The notes under the pieces: model-generated
The model's database searches: none
What the model was told of the DNA's origin: nothing
What the model saw: only the letters and a program-made list of their open reading frames with translations
Made by a program: the position numbers and the translations under genes
Part shown: piece after piece, positions 6,079-12,258 of the stretch
Numbering within the stretch: the first letter of the stretch is position 1
Layout of the letters: every line of letters begins with the position of its first letter
Source of the DNA: GCA-002731945 sp036344135
GTDB taxonomy: Bacteria > Pseudomonadota > Alphaproteobacteria > MED-G09
Direction: 5' to 3'
DNA length: 12,258 bases
NCBI GenBank assembly: GCA_036344135.1
Contig: JAYYUG010000037.1
Coordinates: forward strand, 1-12,258

Positions 6079-6726
6079 ATGAAAAATATAGCGATAGCTA
6101 TAATTGATTATGAATGTGGAAACTTGCATTCTGCATCAAAATCAATTGAGCTTGCGAAGGATAAATCTAGTGTTTCAGGCGACGTGGTGATTACTAATGA
6201 TCCCGACACTATTTTAAAATCAGATAGAATAGTGTTGCCCGGAGTTGGAGCGTTTGCTGCGTGCAATGAAAAATTTAACAACATTCAAGGGCTAAGAGAG
6301 GCTATTGAAGAAAAGGTTCTCAAACTTTCTACGCCCATTCTAGGTATTTGTGTAGGGCTGCAGTTAATGGCTGATAAAGGCTTTGAAGATGGTGAGCACA
6401 TAGGCTTGGGTTGGATTCCGGGGGAAGTACGTGTTCTTTCTCCCAACGACAAAGAACTCAAAATACCACACATTGGTTGGAACAACATCCTGGTAAAGAG
6501 AGAAAAAAGTTTTTTAGGCAATATAAGTGGTGAGGATTTTTATTTTGTGCACTCTTATTATTTTATAGCGAAAGAAAGTGAAAATATAATTGCAGAAACC
6601 GAGTATGGTATTTCTTTTGCCTCAATTTTATCCAGGGGTAATATTATTGGCACCCAATTCCATCCTGAGAAGAGCCAAGGTATTGGGGTACAATTTTTAC
6701 AAAATTTTATGGAATGGCGTCCATGA
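6079..6726 (+). CDS. hisH: imidazole glycerol phosphate synthase, glutamine amidotransferase subunit
   Basis: HisH is the class I glutaminase partner of HisF; it releases ammonia from glutamine and passes it through the HisF barrel to make imidazole glycerol phosphate and AICAR. The 215-residue protein has the nucleophile Cys91 in GICVGLQLMAD, His195 and Glu197 in TQFHPEKS completing the triad, the oxyanion-strand motif PGVGAF at 54-59, and PHIGWN at 130-135. A GGGAAG at 6064-6069 sits 9 nt before the start. Its TGA lies within an ATGA overlap with hisA, consistent with coupled translation. Order hisB-hisH-hisA-hisF-hisE is the normal alphaproteobacterial one. Confidence 0.97.
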   Translation: MKNIAIAIIDYECGNLHSASKSIELAKDKSSVSGDVVITNDPDTILKSDRIVLPGVGAFAACNEKFNNIQGLREAIEEKVLKLSTPILGICVGLQLMADKGFEDGEHIGLGWIPGEVRVLSPNDKELKIPHIGWNNILVKREKSFLGNISGEDFYFVHSYYFIAKESENIIAETEYGISFASILSRGNIIGTQFHPEKSQGIGVQFLQNFMEWRP

Positions 6727-7451
6727 TTCTTTATCCAGCAATAGATATATATGAAAAAGAATGTGTCAGGCTAGAAAGGGGGAACTTTGATAAAAAAACA
6801 GTTTTTAATCAAAACCCATTAGAACAAGCACAACTTTTTGAAGAAACCGGATGTTCTTGGATTCACATTGTAGATCTCAACGCCGCAAGATACGGGAACT
6901 CTGAAAATTTTGAGATCATTGATCTGATAACCAAAGAAACTTCAATTAATATACAATTTGGAGGCGGAGTCAGATCAATAGGGGGCATAGAAAAATATTT
7001 AAATATTGGAGTAAAAAAGGTTGTTATAGGCACAGAGGCAATAAGAAATAATGACTTTATGATAGAAGCAGTAAGTTCTTTCCCTGAAAATATTTTAATT
7101 GCTATAGATGCACGCCACGGGAAAATTTCTATAGAAGGGTGGACCAAGGATATAGAGGTTACCCCAGCTGCGTTTGCTAAGATTGCTGAGGATAAGGGAG
7201 CAAAGGGGATAATATTTACTGACATAGAAAGAGACGGAATGATGAAGGGTCCAAACATATCTTCAACCATTAAATTAGCTGACGCTCTTAATATCCCTGT
7301 AATTGCCTCGGGAGGCATTAAGGATATTGACGACATTAAGGAATTAAAAACTAATGAAGGTAAGGGAATAAACGGTGTAATATGTGGAAAATCAATTTAC
7401 ACTGGAGATATAAAAATTTCCGAGGTTCTAAAAATTTCAGGAATTCGATAG
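6723..7451 (+). CDS. hisA: ProFAR isomerase (phosphoribosylformimino-AICAR-P isomerase)
   Basis: HisA opens the aminoaldose ring of ProFAR to give PRFAR, the substrate of HisF. An earlier in-frame ATG at 6714 exists, but ATG 6723 gives the family N-terminus MILYPAID and an ATGA overlap with hisH, so it is chosen; the protein is then 242 residues, a (beta/alpha)8 barrel of normal size. Catalytic aspartates are Asp8 (PAID) and Asp129 (AIDAR). Phosphate-binding loops are GGGVRS (80-85) and ASGGI (195-199), with TDIERDGMMKGPN at 166-178. The usual VDLDGA segment reads VDLNAA (50-55); this strand-2 end is variable in the family, so I do not read it as loss of function. The stop codon is directly followed by the hisF ATG. 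Confidence 0.96.
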   Translation: MILYPAIDIYEKECVRLERGNFDKKTVFNQNPLEQAQLFEETGCSWIHIVDLNAARYGNSENFEIIDLITKETSINIQFGGGVRSIGGIEKYLNIGVKKVVIGTEAIRNNDFMIEAVSSFPENILIAIDARHGKISIEGWTKDIEVTPAAFAKIAEDKGAKGIIFTDIERDGMMKGPNISSTIKLADALNIPVIASGGIKDIDDIKELKTNEGKGINGVICGKSIYTGDIKISEVLKISGIR

Positions 7452-8210
7452 ATGCTTAAAACAAGAATAATACCGTGTTTAGATGTTAAAGATGGACGTG
7501 TCGTCAAAGGGGTAAAATTTCTTAATTTAGTTGATGCAGGTGACCCGGTAGAATCTGCAAAAGCATATGATACCGCAGGAGCAGATGAGTTGTGTTTTTT
7601 GGATATAACAGCCAGTCATGAGAAAAGACCGATCTTATTAGACGTAGTTCGAAGTACTGCAGAGGAATGCTTCATGCCCTTAACGGTTGGGGGGGGTATT
7701 AATAACGTAAATGACATTAAGGCGCTTTTATCCTCAGGTGCGGACAAGGTTTCCATTAATACTGCAGCGGTAACAAACCCAAAAATTATTGGTGATGCTA
7801 GTAAGATTTTCGGAAGCCAATGTATCGTCGTAGCAATAGACGCAAAGAAAATAAGTGACAATAATTGGGAAATATTTACTCATGGTGGTAGAGAGTCAAC
7901 AGGTATAAATGCTATTCAATTCGCAATAAAGGCAAAAAAATTGGGCGCAGGGGAGTTATTGCTAACCTCAATGGATAGAGACGGCACTAAAATGGGGTAT
8001 GATATAGAGTTATTAAGGGCTATTAGTGCTAGTGTTTCGATACCTATTATTGCATCAGGGGGTGTGGGAAGCGTGGAACATATGATTGATGGAGTTTTAG
8101 AGGGAAATGCGAATGCTGTTTTAGCGGCTTCAATTTTTCACTTTGGCGAAATCAGCATAGAAGATGCTAAAATAAAAATGGCTGAATCAGGTATCAATGT
8201 AAGGATCTAA
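7452..8210 (+). CDS. hisF: imidazole glycerol phosphate synthase, cyclase subunit
   Basis: HisF joins HisH-derived ammonia to PRFAR and cyclises it to imidazole glycerol phosphate, releasing AICAR for purine synthesis. The 252-residue barrel has the catalytic pair Asp11 (IPCLDVKDGRVVKG) and Asp130 (VVAIDAK), phosphate loops TVGGGI (78-83) and ASGGVG (201-206), and LLTSMDRDGTKMGYD (170-184). Zero bases separate it from the hisA stop, and AGGA at 7439-7442 precedes the start by 9 nt. Positions 7689-7696 are eight consecutive G bases encoding the GGG of TVGGGI, a possible slippage site in an AT-rich gene. hisE follows after 11 bp. Confidence 0.97.
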   Translation: MLKTRIIPCLDVKDGRVVKGVKFLNLVDAGDPVESAKAYDTAGADELCFLDITASHEKRPILLDVVRSTAEECFMPLTVGGGINNVNDIKALLSSGADKVSINTAAVTNPKIIGDASKIFGSQCIVVAIDAKKISDNNWEIFTHGGRESTGINAIQFAIKAKKLGAGELLLTSMDRDGTKMGYDIELLRAISASVSIPIIASGGVGSVEHMIDGVLEGNANAVLAASIFHFGEISIEDAKIKMAESGINVRI

Positions 8211-8221
8211 GAGTAAAGACA

Positions 8222-8512
8222 ATGACTAAAGACAGTAAAATATTAGATGAACTTTGGGAGGTTATAAATGCAAGGGAACAATCTAGTGCGGAATCTTCCT
8301 ATACAAGGGACATGCTTGAACAAGGAATAAATAAAATTGCCCAAAAGTTTGGAGAAGAGGCCTCAGAGTTAATAATAGCCACATTGGCTGAAACAAAAAA
8401 AGAAGTGGTTGGTGAAAGTGCTGATTTATTGTACCACTGGTTTTTGCTTCTGAAGGCGTCGGGAGCAGAACCCTCTGAAGTTTATCAAGAACTTGCAAAT
8501 AGAAGAAAATAA
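8222..8512 (+). CDS. hisE: phosphoribosyl-ATP pyrophosphatase
   Basis: HisE hydrolyses phosphoribosyl-ATP to phosphoribosyl-AMP, the second step of histidine synthesis. The 96-residue single-domain helical protein belongs to the MazG-like all-alpha pyrophosphatases: the metal-binding motifs are KFGEEASELIIA (37-48) and ESADLLYH (59-66). It lacks a fused HisI cyclohydrolase domain, as is usual in alphaproteobacteria, so a separate hisI is expected elsewhere. It lies 11 bp after hisF with an AAGAG (8209-8213) 8 nt before the start, and 14 bp before coaA. Confidence 0.95.
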   Translation: MTKDSKILDELWEVINAREQSSAESSYTRDMLEQGINKIAQKFGEEASELIIATLAETKKEVVGESADLLYHWFLLLKASGAEPSEVYQELANRRK

Positions 8513-8515
8513 AAA

Positions 8516-8519
8516 AGGA
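8516..8519 (+). promoter_or_regulatory. ribosome-binding site supporting a GTG start for coaA
   Basis: AGGA, within a run of A bases, lies 7 nt before the GTG at 8527. No in-frame ATG occurs until the methionine at residue 33, which would remove conserved N-terminal sequence, so GTG is taken as the start. Confidence 0.65.
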
Positions 8520-8526
8520 TTATACT

Positions 8527-9483
8527 GTGGTTAACACGACTAAAAAAGATCCTTACGACAGACTATATAAAAACTTTTCCCCAACTCGTTGGACAGAATT
8601 AAAACACGTCAATGATTCATTAATGTCTGAAAGAGAGCTTGACGACCTTTTGGGTATAGGTGTTTCCATGGATCTAGAGGAAGTCAAGGATATTTATTTA
8701 CCCATTGCAGAATTGATTATTATTAACATTAAAAGATCACAAGATTTGAACAAAGAGATTCACGCTTTTTTTAAATCAGAAAAAAGTAACTTGCCCTATA
8801 TCATTGGAGTTGCTGGATCTGTGGCCGTTGGAAAGTCTACTTTTTCAAGAATCCTTCAGGTCTTAATATCAAGATTATCGGATTTTGGAGTAGTAGATTT
8901 AGTAACAACTGATGGTTTTTTGTATCCCAACAAAACGCTAAAAGAAAAAGACCTAATGGAAAGAAAGGGTTTCCCGGAAAGTTTTAATGTGAGAGCGCTC
9001 TTTGATTTTTTGTCAGAAATTAAATCAGGAAAAGATCAAGTAAGGGTACCAGTATATTCACACCTCACCTATGATATTGTAGAGAATGAAGAAATAGTCA
9101 TCAATAACCCGGATATTCTTATATTAGAGGGCATAAACGTACTTCAACCCCCCCGAATTAAAGAAAATATTATTGAACCAATAATTTCAGACTTTTTTGA
9201 TTTCTCAATCTATCTTGATGCAGATGAACCACATATACGCAAATGGTACATTGAGAGATTTCTTGAATTACGTTCTACAGCCTTTAATCAGGAAGGAGCC
9301 TTTTTTAATCAATTCGCAAATCTAAATGATGAAGAAGCTATAGATATTGCCAATGTTATATGGGAAGAAATAAATTTAAAAAACCTAGAGGAAAATATTT
9401 TACCCACAAGGAACAGGGCATCCCTAATTGCAAAAAAAGGGAGCGACCATAATATTAACGAATTATGGATCAGAAAGATTTAA
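8527..9483 (+). CDS. coaA: pantothenate kinase, type I
   Basis: CoaA phosphorylates pantothenate to 4'-phosphopantothenate, the committed and usually feedback-controlled step of CoA synthesis. The 318-residue length matches E. coli CoaA (316). The N-terminus has the family opening PYDRLYKNFSPTRWTEL (9-25). The P-loop is GSVAVGKS at 97-104, followed by TTDGFLYPN (127-135, with Asp129), KGFPESF (147-153), YSHLTYDI (177-184), and EGINVLQPP (201-209). Near the end PTRNRASLIAKKGSDH (293-308) is also typical. The start codon is GTG. Seven consecutive C bases at 9148-9154 encode the Pro-Pro after EGINVLQ. coaA directly after hisE is a familiar alphaproteobacterial order. Together with coaE in the first operon, both ends of CoA synthesis are encoded here. 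Confidence 0.97.
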   Translation: MVNTTKKDPYDRLYKNFSPTRWTELKHVNDSLMSERELDDLLGIGVSMDLEEVKDIYLPIAELIIINIKRSQDLNKEIHAFFKSEKSNLPYIIGVAGSVAVGKSTFSRILQVLISRLSDFGVVDLVTTDGFLYPNKTLKEKDLMERKGFPESFNVRALFDFLSEIKSGKDQVRVPVYSHLTYDIVENEEIVINNPDILILEGINVLQPPRIKENIIEPIISDFFDFSIYLDADEPHIRKWYIERFLELRSTAFNQEGAFFNQFANLNDEEAIDIANVIWEEINLKNLEENILPTRNRASLIAKKGSDHNINELWIRKI

Positions 9484-9500
9484 GTGTGTTAATGTAAAAT

Positions 9501-10310
9501 ATGGTACATAAAATAAAAACAACTGTTATTGGCGCCGCAGGGAGAATGGGAAGGGAGATAATTTCTTTAATTTCTACCTCTAAAACTTTAGAACTAGTGG
9601 GTGCGTTGGAATCTAAAGACTCAACTTTCTTGGGAAAAGATGCCTGCGAACTTGCAGGTAATAACTCTAACGGCGTCACTATAACTGATAATGTGATCGA
9701 CGAGTTACTTAAATCGGAAGCCGTCATAGACTTTAGCTCTCCGGATTCTACCATTTTTGCTTCCGAAATTTCTGCTCAAGGTAGATTAGTTCATGTTATT
9801 GGGACTACAGGTTTTAATGCCGATCAATTGAAGTTGATTAATTCAGCAGCAAGACATGCTACCATAATAAAATCTGGAAATATGAGTTTGGGAGTAAATG
9901 CCCTTATAGGGCTTGTAGAAAGAATTTCCGGATTATTAGACGATGATTGGGATGCGGAAATTAATGAGTTACACCACAAAGAAAAAGCAGACTCTCCATC
10001 AGGTACCGCCCTGGCTCTAGGAGAGGCAATAGCGAAGGGAAGAGACCAAGACCTAAAAAAAATTAAAGAGCAAGCCCGAGATGGCACAAATTTAAAAAGA
10101 AAAAAAGGTAGCATTGGTTTTTCATCTGTTAGAGGTGGTAGCATTGTTGGCGAGCACTCGGTTATTTTTGCGGGTAGTGGTGAGAGAATAAGATTGGAAC
10201 ACGTCGCCGAGACCAGAGACATTTTTGCAAAAGGTGCAATCAAAGCTGTCCAATGGGGCATAGGAAAATCACCGGGCCTTTACTCGATGCAAGATGTTTT
10301 GGGAAATTAG
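9501..10310 (+). CDS. dapB: 4-hydroxy-tetrahydrodipicolinate reductase
   Basis: DapB reduces hydroxytetrahydrodipicolinate with NAD(P)H on the way to diaminopimelate, for peptidoglycan and lysine. The 269-residue protein has the Rossmann motif GAAGRMG at 11-17, DFSSPD (77-82), GTTGF (101-105), and the active-site segment ELHHKEKADSPSGTA (156-170) with His158, His159, Lys162 and the substrate-binding SGT (167-169). GEHSVIF (217-223) and the closing GLYSMQDVLG (259-268) are also family features. Spacing is 17 bp after coaA and 20 bp before gpmA. No clear ribosome-binding site precedes the ATG. In many alphaproteobacteria dapB is near dnaJ/dnaK and gpmA; dnaJ is close here too, but separated by gpmA and nth. 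Confidence 0.97.
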   Translation: MVHKIKTTVIGAAGRMGREIISLISTSKTLELVGALESKDSTFLGKDACELAGNNSNGVTITDNVIDELLKSEAVIDFSSPDSTIFASEISAQGRLVHVIGTTGFNADQLKLINSAARHATIIKSGNMSLGVNALIGLVERISGLLDDDWDAEINELHHKEKADSPSGTALALGEAIAKGRDQDLKKIKEQARDGTNLKRKKGSIGFSSVRGGSIVGEHSVIFAGSGERIRLEHVAETRDIFAKGAIKAVQWGIGKSPGLYSMQDVLGN

Positions 10311-10330
10311 TATATAAGGGAAAATCTGAG

Positions 10331-10933
10331 ATGTCATACCTTGCTCTTGTGAGACACGGACAAAGTGATTGGAATAAGAAGAATCTTTTCACAGGATGGC
10401 AAGACCCACCCCTTACAAAGCAAGGAAAAGAAGAAGCAAAAGAAGCCGCGAAATTTTTAAAGGCAATGGAGATTGAATATAATTACTTATATACTTCGGT
10501 TCTTAATAGGGCCATCCACACAGGGGAGCTTATTGTTGAGATTCTGGGATTAAAGGACATAACTTTTATAGAGGACCAAGCCTTGAATGAAAGAGATTAT
10601 GGGTCTCTAACCGGTTTAAACAAAGATGATGCTAGAGAAAAATGGGGTGAAGAGCAAGTCCATATATGGAGACGATCTTATGATATACCCCCCCCTTCTG
10701 GTGAAAGCTTAAAAAATACCGCTGAAAGAGTATTACCGTATTTTCAAAAAGAAATATTACCAAAACTACATGACGAAGAAAATATATTAATAAGCGCACA
10801 TGGTAATTCGTTAAGGTCACTGATTATGTATATTGAAAATCTCAAGCCCGAAGAAATTATTAAGAAAGAAATTGCCACGGGCGAGCCTAAAATTTACTCA
10901 TTTAACCAGGGGAAATTTCAATCGGAAAGCTAG
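10331..10933 (+). CDS. gpmA: 2,3-bisphosphoglycerate-dependent phosphoglycerate mutase
   Basis: GpmA interconverts 3- and 2-phosphoglycerate through a phosphohistidine. The frame is open back into dapB, but ATG 10331 gives the conserved N-terminus MSYLALVRHGQSDWN, with AGGG at 10317-10320 upstream. The 200-residue product is the short form common in alphaproteobacteria, lacking an insert present in the 250-residue E. coli enzyme. Key residues are Arg8 and the phospho-acceptor His9 (RHGQSDWN), FTGWQDPPLT (20-29), SVLNRAIHT (56-64, Arg60), Glu87 in LNERDYGSLTGLNK, RRSYDIPPP (114-122), and the second catalytic His157 in SAHGNSLR. Eight consecutive C bases at 10688-10695 encode the PPP of that motif. 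nth begins 31 bp downstream. Confidence 0.95.
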   Translation: MSYLALVRHGQSDWNKKNLFTGWQDPPLTKQGKEEAKEAAKFLKAMEIEYNYLYTSVLNRAIHTGELIVEILGLKDITFIEDQALNERDYGSLTGLNKDDAREKWGEEQVHIWRRSYDIPPPSGESLKNTAERVLPYFQKEILPKLHDEENILISAHGNSLRSLIMYIENLKPEEIIKKEIATGEPKIYSFNQGKFQSES

Positions 10934-10964
10934 ACTTCCTTGGCAAAGTTACTTTTTAACCAAA

Positions 10965-11621
10965 ATGAATAGATCACAAAGAGCACGAACAGTATCAAGA
11001 ATCTTAAACAAGAATTACAAATCCTTGCCGATTCCTTTAGATCATTTTGATCCCTATACTTTGCTGATTGCCGTTTTGTTATCAGCCCAATGCACTGATG
11101 AACGAGTCAATCAAGTGACGCCTAAATTATTTAGAGTTGCCGACACACCGATAGAAATGGTAAAGCTCACTCATGCTAAAATATATGATATTATCAAACC
11201 ATGTGGTCTAGGGCCAAAAAAGTCACATGCTATTTTAGGTCTTTCTAATATTTTAATTGAGCAACATTTTGGACAAGTTCCAAATGATATTAATAAACTG
11301 GAAGAACTACCAGGTGTTGGTCATAAGACGGCCTCAGTAGTTATGAACCAAGCCTTTGGCGTTCCCACTTTTCCTGTAGACACCCATATACATCGTTTGG
11401 CACAAAGGTGGGGCCTCACAAAAGGAAAAAATGTTAGTGAAACTGAGGAAGACCTAAAGAAGATTTTTCCATCATCGCAATGGGGAAAATTACACCTTCA
11501 AATGATCTATTGGGGCCGTGAGTTTTGTGGGGCGCGTGAGTGTTGGGGACTTGAATGCGAGGTTTGTAAAGCTTGTTATCCCAAAAGAAAAAGAAGAGTG
11601 GCCCATAAGAAGCCCAGCTAA
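10965..11621 (+). CDS. nth: endonuclease III-like DNA glycosylase/AP lyase
   Basis: Nth removes oxidised pyrimidines and cleaves abasic sites in base excision repair. The frame is open back to 10833 inside gpmA, but ATG 10965 is the first methionine after the gpmA stop and gives a normal 218-residue protein; no good ribosome-binding site is seen. The helix-hairpin-helix LPGVGHKTA is at 115-123 with catalytic Lys121, followed by Asp139 in PVDTHIHR. The C-terminal cysteines are at 188, 193, 198, 201 and 204; the classical C-x6-C-x2-C-x5-C spacing of the [4Fe-4S] loop cannot be made from them. The body (IPLDHFDPYTLLIAVLLSAQ, then CTDERVNQVTP) resembles, from memory, the Nth type of Bacteroidota and related groups more than the E. 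coli type. DNA glycosylase identity is firm; cluster binding and origin of the gene are open. Confidence 0.93.
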   Translation: MNRSQRARTVSRILNKNYKSLPIPLDHFDPYTLLIAVLLSAQCTDERVNQVTPKLFRVADTPIEMVKLTHAKIYDIIKPCGLGPKKSHAILGLSNILIEQHFGQVPNDINKLEELPGVGHKTASVVMNQAFGVPTFPVDTHIHRLAQRWGLTKGKNVSETEEDLKKIFPSSQWGKLHLQMIYWGREFCGARECWGLECEVCKACYPKRKRRVAHKKPS

Positions 11622-11627
11622 GATTTC

Positions 11628-12258
11628 TTATTTGAAAAGACTACTTAACTTTTTTAAATAGCCTGTTGTTTCAGGGTTTGTGTCTTTAGAGTGAAGAGTA
11701 GAGAAATTTTTTAATACTGTTTTCTGTTTGTTATTAAGGTTTTTAGGGACTTCTACATGTATCTGGACATATAAATCCCCAAATTTTTTAGATTGCAAAA
11801 CAGGCATACCCTTTCCTTTCAATCTAAATTGCCTACCATTTTGACAGCTTTCTGGTATCGATATTCTCAACTTTTTTCCATCAGGTGATGGCACTTCCAT
11901 TTCACCACCTAAAGTTGCAGTAATAAAATCTATAGGAATTTCACATAGGACATCCGATTCATTTCTTTTAAAGAAATTATCTGGCCTGATTGACAAAAAA
12001 ACGTGTAAGTCGCCATTTGGACCTCCATTTTCTCCGGCCTCACCCTCTCCTGGTAATCTCATTCTTGTGCCATCTCCGACACCGGTTGGTATATTAACGG
12101 ATAACTTTCTATTTTTTCTTACTCTTCCAGATCCTCCACAACTTCGACATGGATTTTGTATCACAGATCCATTTCCAGAGCATACAGAACAAGTTCTTTC
12201 TAAGGTAAAGAACCCTTGTTGAGCTCTAACTGTTCCAGATCCGCCACAATTTTGACAC
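11628..12258 (-). CDS. dnaJ: chaperone DnaJ, C-terminal part (5' end beyond the window)
   Basis: DnaJ is the Hsp40 co-chaperone that delivers substrates to DnaK and stimulates its ATPase. About 209 residues are visible; the J domain, the G/F region and the first zinc motif lie past the right edge. The visible part begins with zinc motif 2 (CQNCGGSG, visible residues 1-8), then QQGFFTLERT, motif 3 (CSVCSGNG, 23-30) and motif 4 (CRSCGGSG, 37-44), all with the CxxCxGxG pattern. The C-terminal substrate-binding domain follows, with IPTGVGDGTRMRLPGEGEAG, GDLHVFLSI, ATLGGEMEVPSPDG and RLKGKGMP. A GTG at 12164 within the frame is internal, not the start. It converges on nth with 6 bp between stops and no convincing terminator hairpin between them. 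Confidence 0.96.
   Translation of the reverse strand, partial: CQNCGGSGTVRAQQGFFTLERTCSVCSGNGSVIQNPCRSCGGSGRVRKNRKLSVNIPTGVGDGTRMRLPGEGEAGENGGPNGDLHVFLSIRPDNFFKRNESDVLCEIPIDFITATLGGEMEVPSPDGKKLRISIPESCQNGRQFRLKGKGMPVLQSKKFGDLYVQIHVEVPKNLNNKQKTVLKNFSTLHSKDTNPETTGYLKKLSSLFK

Noticed and set aside
6870..6893. HisA VDLNAA in place of VDLDGA as a sign of altered function
   Set aside because: This position varies among HisA proteins, and both catalytic aspartates and the phosphate loops are intact.
6863..7336. 157-codon open frame antisense to hisA
   Set aside because: Composition (Ile, Ser, Pro-rich) is that of a mirror frame, there is no ribosome-binding site, and the hisA frame is certain.
9824..10261. 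145-codon open frame antisense to dapB
   Set aside because: No recognisable motif or start signal; fully explained by the codon usage of dapB on the other strand.
10833..10964. Longer nth product starting within gpmA
   Set aside because: The extra 44 residues are basic, translated from a second frame of conserved gpmA codons, and match nothing in the Nth family.
1..12258. An undescribed defence, mobile or biosynthetic system
   Set aside because: Every gene belongs to a known housekeeping family in a largely familiar order; no transposase, integrase, array, toxin-antitoxin pair or unassigned gene cluster is present.

Overview
This window looks like chromosomal housekeeping DNA from an AT-rich, probably streamlined alphaproteobacterium. 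It is tightly packed, with mostly 0-30 bp gaps and several 4-bp ATGA stop/start overlaps. The strongest taxonomic hint is gene order. A DUF299 kinase regulator, maf, aroE, coaE and dnaQ are followed by fxsA, a Tim44-like gene, smr and hisB-H-A-F-E. This order matches what I remember of the origin-proximal cluster in Caulobacter-, Rickettsia- and Rhodospirillum-like genomes. I cannot name the clade from this sequence alone.

Layout. Positions 1-218 are non-coding and about 84% A+T by hand count. They end in a short direct repeat at the first start codon. In several alphaproteobacteria the replication origin lies on this side of the cluster. Positions 219-3797 hold a + strand operon: ppsR-type regulator, maf, aroE, coaE, dnaQ. 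After a 100-bp spacer comes fxsA on the minus strand (3898-4284). It is divergent from a second + strand run, with promoter-like sequences on both sides of the gap (4285-4380). Positions 4381-11621 hold eleven co-directional genes without a gap over 31 bp: tim44-like, smr, hisB, hisH, hisA, hisF, hisE, coaA, dapB, gpmA and nth. A 5'-truncated dnaJ on the minus strand (11628-12258) meets nth tail to tail, 6 bp apart, and runs off the right edge.

How the genes work together. HisB, HisH, HisA, HisF and HisE form the core of histidine synthesis; hisG, hisD, hisC and hisI are not in the window. CoaA and CoaE catalyse the first and last steps of pantothenate-to-CoA synthesis. AroE belongs to the shikimate route, DapB to the lysine/diaminopimelate route and GpmA to glycolysis. 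The DUF299 protein controls the pyruvate-phosphoenolpyruvate step. DnaQ and Nth serve DNA fidelity and repair, Maf removes or limits unwanted nucleotides, and DnaJ, FxsA and the Tim44-like protein relate to protein folding and the membrane.

I found no mobile element, CRISPR array, RNA gene, phage gene or defence system, and no convincing undescribed system. The points most worth checking are the possible origin at the left edge, an Nth whose sequence type and cysteine spacing differ from the usual proteobacterial form, the absence of secB, mltA and hslVU from their usual places in this cluster, and three unusually long G or C runs inside housekeeping genes.
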